Origin: Firmicutes bacterium UBA1440
GTDB taxonomy: Bacteria > Bacillota > Clostridia > Peptostreptococcales > Anaerovoracaceae
Assembly: GCA_002329565.1 (NCBI GenBank)
Contig: DCTM01000052.1
Span: forward strand, 41,017 to 49,601
Direction: 5' to 3'
Length of the DNA: 8,585 nt
Below the pieces are notes generated by a model, which worked only from the letters and a program-made list of their open reading frames with translations, had not been told where the DNA came from and made no database searches. Shown here piece after piece: positions 5,570 to 8,585 of this stretch (the stretch's first letter is position 1; each line of letters starts with the position of its first letter). The translations under genes were made by a program, and so were the position numbers.

Positions 5570-5609
5570 AAGCGGACATATACAAAAAACAGTATGTGTC
5601 TGCTTTTTT
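5570..5609 (+). terminator. Intrinsic terminator of the azoreductase gene
   Basis: Bases 5570-5583 pair with 5592-5605 in a 14-bp stem (two G-T pairs) around an 8-base A-rich loop, followed by a T-run (5604-5609, then A and more T). It sits 57 bases after the stop codon. Confidence 0.9.
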
Positions 5610-5674
5610 ATTTTTGTTAAAATAATTCCGGAAGGATGTAAAACCACAACGTTACTTTAAAAAACCATCTGAAA

Positions 5675-5699
5675 TAAAGTTTCCCATTATTAAAGTTTC
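5675..5699. repeat. Direct repeat TAAAGTTTC, twice, upstream of the binding-protein promoter
   Basis: TAAAGTTTC occurs at 5675-5683 and 5691-5699, 16 bp apart, ending 21 bases before the -35 box. It could be a pair of regulator half-sites, but the AT-rich context makes chance quite possible. I see nothing else in 5616-5720. Confidence 0.3.
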
Positions 5700-5720
5700 A
5701 TATCCAAAATAACGCGCACC

Positions 5721-5748
5721 TTTACTTTGGGAACAAAAATGGTATAAT
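5721..5748 (+). promoter_or_regulatory. Promoter of the ABC binding-protein gene
   Basis: TTTACT (5721-5726), a 16-base spacer and a perfect TATAAT (5743-5748), preceded by TGG, which gives an extended -10. It lies 71 bases before the ATG. The leader between holds a small hairpin, TCGG-tgggctg-CCGA (5783-5797), and no riboswitch that I recognise. Confidence 0.8.
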
Positions 5749-5819
5749 GAAAAGATAATAATTTGGGGGCTGCGCAGAGGTATCGGTGGGCTGCCGAGAA
5801 GATACAGAGAGTGAGATTT

Positions 5820-7019
5820 ATGAAAAAAGCTTTTAAGATTACAGCAATGTTAATGATACTGGTGCTGTCGGTGACATCGCTTGCCGGTTGTGCGACCTTT
5901 GATGCGTTTCGGGCAGAATTTTTCCCACAGGAGCAGAATGTGGCGGAGACGGTGAAAATCGGTGTATTCGAGCCGCTTTCCGGGGAAGATAAGGACGGTG
6001 GAGAGCTCGAACGGAAGGGCATTGAGCTCGCGCACGAGCTGTACCCGACCTGCCTCGGCAAGAACGTTGAGCTCGTTTATGCGGACAACCGCTCGGACCT
6101 CAACGCCGCCGATGAGGCGATCCGCGAGCTGATCGACAAGAAACCCGCAGTGATCCTCGGCAGCTATGGCAGCGCGTATTCCTTGGCCGCTGCTGCCTAT
6201 ATTCAGAAGGCGAAGATCCCCGCAATTTCGATCACCAACACCAACCCGCTCGTCACCAAGAGCAACCCGTACTACTTCCGGGTATGGTTCGAGGACGAGT
6301 ATCAGGGCGCGGTACTGGGCAAGTACGCCGCAGAAGTGATGGGCGTGACCGAGGCCGCCGTGATGCGCAAGAAGAACGACGATGCGGCGATCCCGGTCGA
6401 TCAGAGCTTTGAAAGCAAGCTGGTGCAGTTGACGGGCAATCAAAACGCCGTGGCCTACACCATCGAATACAAGGATGACCTTTCCGACGTGCAGAAAAAA
6501 CTTGATAAGTTGAAAAAGGCGGGCGTCAAGACGATCTTCCTTTCGGCCGAGCAGGTCAGTGCGGTGAAGATCCTCCAGATCGCGGAAAAGATGAAGGCCG
6601 GCTTTACCTTCCTCGGAACGGATGCGTGGCAGACGGACATCTTCCTCACGCAGGCGGGGACTGCGGCCGAGCAGGCTGTGATTTCGACGATCTACGATTC
6701 CGAAGCCGGCGTCAATAAGATGTCAGCGACATTCCTCAAGGCGTACCGAGCCAAATACGGCAAGGATGCTGTACCCGAGCCGGCTGTCGCCTTGGCCTTC
6801 GACGCCTATATGATCGCGATCGACGCGATGAATCAGGCGGGTACGAGCATAGACGGCGAGAAGATCATGCAATCATTGTCGTCGACCTCGAAGTTTGCGG
6901 GGGCCTCCGGCAACATCACCTTTGATGCCAACGGCGATGCGATGAAGACGGTCATCATCAAGGGGGTAAAAAACGGCGCCTTTGTGAATGTTTACACAAT
7001 AGAACCCAATGTGGTATAA
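5820..7019 (+). CDS. ABC transporter substrate-binding lipoprotein, branched-chain amino acid (LivJ) type
   Basis: A 399-residue protein. Residues 1-24 are a lipoprotein signal: MKKAFKI, a hydrophobic core, then the lipobox LAGC with Cys24, which anchors it on the outside of the membrane. Residues about 45-390 form a type I periplasmic-binding fold of the Peripla_BP_6 / LivJ kind. KIGVFEPLSGEDKDGG opens the first lobe, LERKGIELAHELYP follows, then AVILGSYGSAYSLAAAAYIQ, IPAISITNTNP and PYYFRVWFEDEYQG (ligand cleft and hinge), and AVALAFDAYMIAIDAMNQAG near the end. Relatives bind Leu/Ile/Val, other amino acids, amides or urea, so the ligand is not certain. ATG 5820 is chosen over an in-frame TTG at 5763 because the signal peptide starts there, although its ribosome-binding site (GAGAGTGAG) is weak. 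No permease or ATPase gene is next to it, so it is an orphan; the next gene, an Fe-S scaffold, has its own promoter. Confidence 0.93.
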   Translation: MKKAFKITAMLMILVLSVTSLAGCATFDAFRAEFFPQEQNVAETVKIGVFEPLSGEDKDGGELERKGIELAHELYPTCLGKNVELVYADNRSDLNAADEAIRELIDKKPAVILGSYGSAYSLAAAAYIQKAKIPAISITNTNPLVTKSNPYYFRVWFEDEYQGAVLGKYAAEVMGVTEAAVMRKKNDDAAIPVDQSFESKLVQLTGNQNAVAYTIEYKDDLSDVQKKLDKLKKAGVKTIFLSAEQVSAVKILQIAEKMKAGFTFLGTDAWQTDIFLTQAGTAAEQAVISTIYDSEAGVNKMSATFLKAYRAKYGKDAVPEPAVALAFDAYMIAIDAMNQAGTSIDGEKIMQSLSSTSKFAGASGNITFDANGDAMKTVIIKGVKNGAFVNVYTIEPNVV

Positions 7020-7020
7020 T
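6991..7020 (+). promoter_or_regulatory. Promoter of the nfu-capA operon, overlapping the upstream stop codon
   Basis: TTTACA (6991-6996), an 18-base spacer and a perfect TATAAT (7015-7020) with an upstream TGG (extended -10). The TAA stop of the binding-protein gene (7017-7019) is part of the -10 box. A second, weaker candidate follows: TTGAGG (7023-7028), 17 bases, TACTAT (7046-7051). I see no terminator between the two genes. Confidence 0.7.
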
Positions 7021-7078
7021 CATTGAGGTTAAATTAAAATACACATACTATTGTAATTTTGAAAGGAGTATTTTCACC

Positions 7079-7300
7079 ATGGAAGAAAGAGTAAGAGAGG
7101 CGATCGAACAGGTAAGACCGTTTTTGCAGAGAGACGGAGGCGATATCGAACTCGTTGAGATCACCCCCGACAATGTAGTAATGGTGAGCTTGAAGGGTCA
7201 CTGCGCGGGTTGCCCCGGCGCGAGGATGACGGTAAAGGGTCTCGTGGAGACTGTCGTCAGAGAAACCTGCCCGGAAATCGTTGCGGTGGAAGCCGTATAA
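7079..7300 (+). CDS. NifU C-terminal-domain protein (Nfu), Fe-S cluster scaffold/carrier
   Basis: A 73-residue protein that is one complete Nfu domain. RPFLQRDGGDIELVEI (13-28) and VSLKGHCAGCPGARMTVK (36-53) are the family signatures; Cys42 and Cys45 form the CxxC that binds a [4Fe-4S] or [2Fe-2S] cluster between two subunits. It acts in the cytoplasm and passes clusters to apo-proteins. The short stand-alone form is common in clostridia. ATG 7079 has AAAGGAG (7062-7068) 10 bases upstream. The stop codon lies one base before the ATG of the CapA-like gene, so the two are probably translationally coupled, though no functional link is obvious. Confidence 0.95.
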   Translation: MEERVREAIEQVRPFLQRDGGDIELVEITPDNVVMVSLKGHCAGCPGARMTVKGLVETVVRETCPEIVAVEAV

Positions 7301-7301
7301 A

Positions 7302-8573
7302 ATGGACTATCAAGCAAGCGCAGACGCAAATCGGAGCAAAAGGAAACGCACCGGATCAAAAAACAAAAAGATTTTCGTTCTCGTTGCAGCAATATTGATT
7401 GTAATAGTGGGAGCTCTCGCAGCGCTCCCACTATTTTCAAATGAAGACGGCATCCCCGGGCAGGGTGTCGTCAAGGAGCAAGACGAGATCGTCGATCTGC
7501 AGATCGTTTGCGTCGGGGACATCATGGCACACATGGCGCAGTTGCACGCGCAGCAGCAGAGCGACGGCACATATGATTTCAGCAACAATTTTCAATATGT
7601 CAAAGGCTATATCCAAGCGGCTGACGTGGCGATGTGCAATGTGGAGACGACGTTTGGAGGGGCACCGTATATCGGTTATCCGAATTTCAGCTCTCCCGAC
7701 GAGTTGGCGACCGCGCTCGCGGGTGCGGGCTTTGACATCGGCATTACGGCCAACAACCATATGCTCGACAGAGGCAGGACCGGCCTGCTGCGTACGATTG
7801 ACGTGCTCCAAAAGAGCGGACTTCAGGTGACGGGCAGCCGAAAGGATGCGGGTGAACCGCGTTATACCATTTATGAGACCGACAAGGGGGTCAAAGTGGC
7901 GGCCATCGCTTATACCTATCAGACTCCGAGCACCGGCGGAGTTGTCGCCATTAACGGAAGCGTTATCGGCAACGAGACGGCTTCTCTGATAAACTCGTTC
8001 AGCTACGAAAATATTGACGGGCTTATGACGCAGATTGCAGATGCCGCCGCAAAGGCGCGCTCAGACGGAGCCGATATTATCACGGTATATTACCACTGGG
8101 GAGAGGAATATCAGAGCAATGCAAACCGGTGGCAGAGAGAGATAGCCGAGAAGACTGCCGATCTCGATGTGGATATGATATTTGCCTCACACCCGCATAA
8201 CTTGCAGGAATCGGAAATGATTACGACAGCGGACGGCAAACAGGTACCTGTTTTTTACAGCATGGGTAATTTTATCTCCAATCAGAGGGCGGAATCACTG
8301 GGCCCCGATAAGGCTAAGACGGAAATCGGCTGTATCGCAAGGGTATTTTTGACATACAATAAGACTGAGAAGAAGATAACTGCCGTTTCCATGGATGCGA
8401 TTCCGACGTGGGTAGACCGTTACGGAAGCAGCAGTAAATTTACCTATACTATCGTGCCTTTGGACCAAGATATGGAGTCGAACGCCACATTGGCGGTATC
8501 GGGACATCTTGCGCGAGCCAAGGCAGCTTTGGAGGAAGCAAATGGATTACTCGGAATTAATGGGAGCTTATAG
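7302..8573 (+). CDS. CapA-like (PGA_cap) membrane-anchored metallophosphoesterase-fold protein
   Basis: A 423-residue protein. Residues 11-23 are strongly basic, residues 24-44 are one membrane helix (IFVLVAAILIVIVGALAALP), and the rest should lie outside the cell. The PGA_cap domain runs from about 67 to 350 with its signatures in order: CVGDIMAH (70-77), CNVETTF (112-118), TANNHMLDRG (149-158), YYHWGEEY (263-270), ASHPHN (295-300) and YSMGNFISNQ (319-328). The Asp, His, Asn and Glu residues in these blocks form the likely two-metal site of a calcineurin-like fold. The family is named for the poly-gamma-glutamate capsule protein CapA, but many members occur without capsule genes, as here, and their reaction is not settled. 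ATG 7302 follows the nfu stop by one base and has a GGTGGA-type ribosome-binding site inside nfu. A perfect hairpin lies in the membrane-helix codons. The gene end overlaps a further start (8542). Confidence 0.93.
   Translation: MDYQASADANRSKRKRTGSKNKKIFVLVAAILIVIVGALAALPLFSNEDGIPGQGVVKEQDEIVDLQIVCVGDIMAHMAQLHAQQQSDGTYDFSNNFQYVKGYIQAADVAMCNVETTFGGAPYIGYPNFSSPDELATALAGAGFDIGITANNHMLDRGRTGLLRTIDVLQKSGLQVTGSRKDAGEPRYTIYETDKGVKVAAIAYTYQTPSTGGVVAINGSVIGNETASLINSFSYENIDGLMTQIADAAAKARSDGADIITVYYHWGEEYQSNANRWQREIAEKTADLDVDMIFASHPHNLQESEMITTADGKQVPVFYSMGNFISNQRAESLGPDKAKTEIGCIARVFLTYNKTEKKITAVSMDAIPTWVDRYGSSSKFTYTIVPLDQDMESNATLAVSGHLARAKAALEEANGLLGINGSL
7403..7437 (+). terminator. Terminator-like hairpin inside the CapA-like gene
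   Basis: AATAGTGGGAGC (7403-7414) and GCTCCCACTATT (7424-7435) are exact reverse complements, a 12-bp stem with a 9-base loop, and the T-run reaches TTTT (7434-7437). It lies about 100 bases after the start codon, in codons 34-45 for the end of the membrane helix. The T-run is short, so termination would be partial at best. It may instead set mRNA stability or translation speed. Confidence 0.6.
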
Positions 8574-8585
8574 AAACGAGATGGT
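8542..8585 (+). CDS. Start of a further gene, overlapping the CapA-like gene, cut by window edge
   Basis: ATG 8542 is preceded by GGAGG (8531-8535) with a 6-base gap and opens in a different frame from the CapA-like gene, overlapping its end by 32 bases. The visible product is MDYSELMGAYRNEM. The strong ribosome-binding site and the overlap fit the next gene of the nfu-capA operon. The wording is reminiscent of the start of PepV-like M20 dipeptidases, but 14 residues are too few to name it. Confidence 0.6.
   Translation, partial: MDYSELMGAYRNEM

Noticed and set aside
5850..6443. Minus-strand open frame of 197 codons opposite the binding lipoprotein
   Set aside because: It is a by-product of the GC-rich codon use of the plus-strand gene, with no start signals and no recognisable family.

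Overview
The window reads as chromosomal DNA of an anaerobic Bacillota (Clostridia-type) bacterium. Evidence is a glycyl radical enzyme, a 'reverse' rubrerythrin, a clostridial-type FMN azoreductase, strong GGAGG ribosome-binding sites and consensus sigma-A promoters. Most genes are of medium GC content. One stretch (about 2945-4080) and the intergenic DNA near 4650-4910 are clearly AT-rich. I cannot name the species.

Left half, all on the minus strand. A glycyl radical enzyme starts at 853 and runs off the left edge. Upstream of it lie an XRE-cupin regulator (1084-1635) and a ten-helix EamA/DMT transporter (1816-2727, TTG start). Each has its own recognisable promoter, and an intrinsic terminator separates the regulator from the enzyme, so they look like neighbouring single-gene units. 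The enzyme leader holds two overlapping palindromes just downstream of a near-consensus promoter, which look like an operator. A plausible but unproven reading is a small catabolic module of regulator, transporter and radical enzyme.

Middle (2812-4637). An intact reverse rubrerythrin on the minus strand (4095-4637) is followed by its terminator. Next comes an AT-rich cassette coding for an unrecognised 189-residue membrane protein (3187-3756). After that lies a second, broken copy of the last 19 or so codons of a rubrerythrin gene (2858-2917) with its own terminator. The two rubrerythrin 3' ends share a perfect 22-bp core 1234 bp apart. Inside them another perfect 22-bp direct repeat (2976-2997 and 3938-3959) brackets the membrane gene. 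This nested-repeat cassette is the most unusual structure in the window. It could be a small integrated element using the rubrerythrin 3' end as its site, or the relic of a tandem duplication with later replacement.

Right half, all on the plus strand. A monocistronic FMN azoreductase (4917-5513) ends in a strong terminator. Then comes an orphan branched-chain-amino-acid-type binding lipoprotein (5820-7019), with no permease or ATPase gene beside it. A promoter overlapping its stop codon appears to drive a tight operon: an Nfu-type Fe-S scaffold (7079-7300), a membrane-anchored CapA-like metallophosphoesterase (7302-8573), and the first codons of another gene that overlaps the capA end (8542 to the right edge). 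A perfect 12-bp hairpin followed by TTTT lies inside the capA region coding for the membrane anchor.

The rubrerythrin, azoreductase and Nfu genes would fit oxygen/redox defence and iron-sulfur upkeep in an anaerobe. I saw no RNA genes, CRISPR array or transposase.
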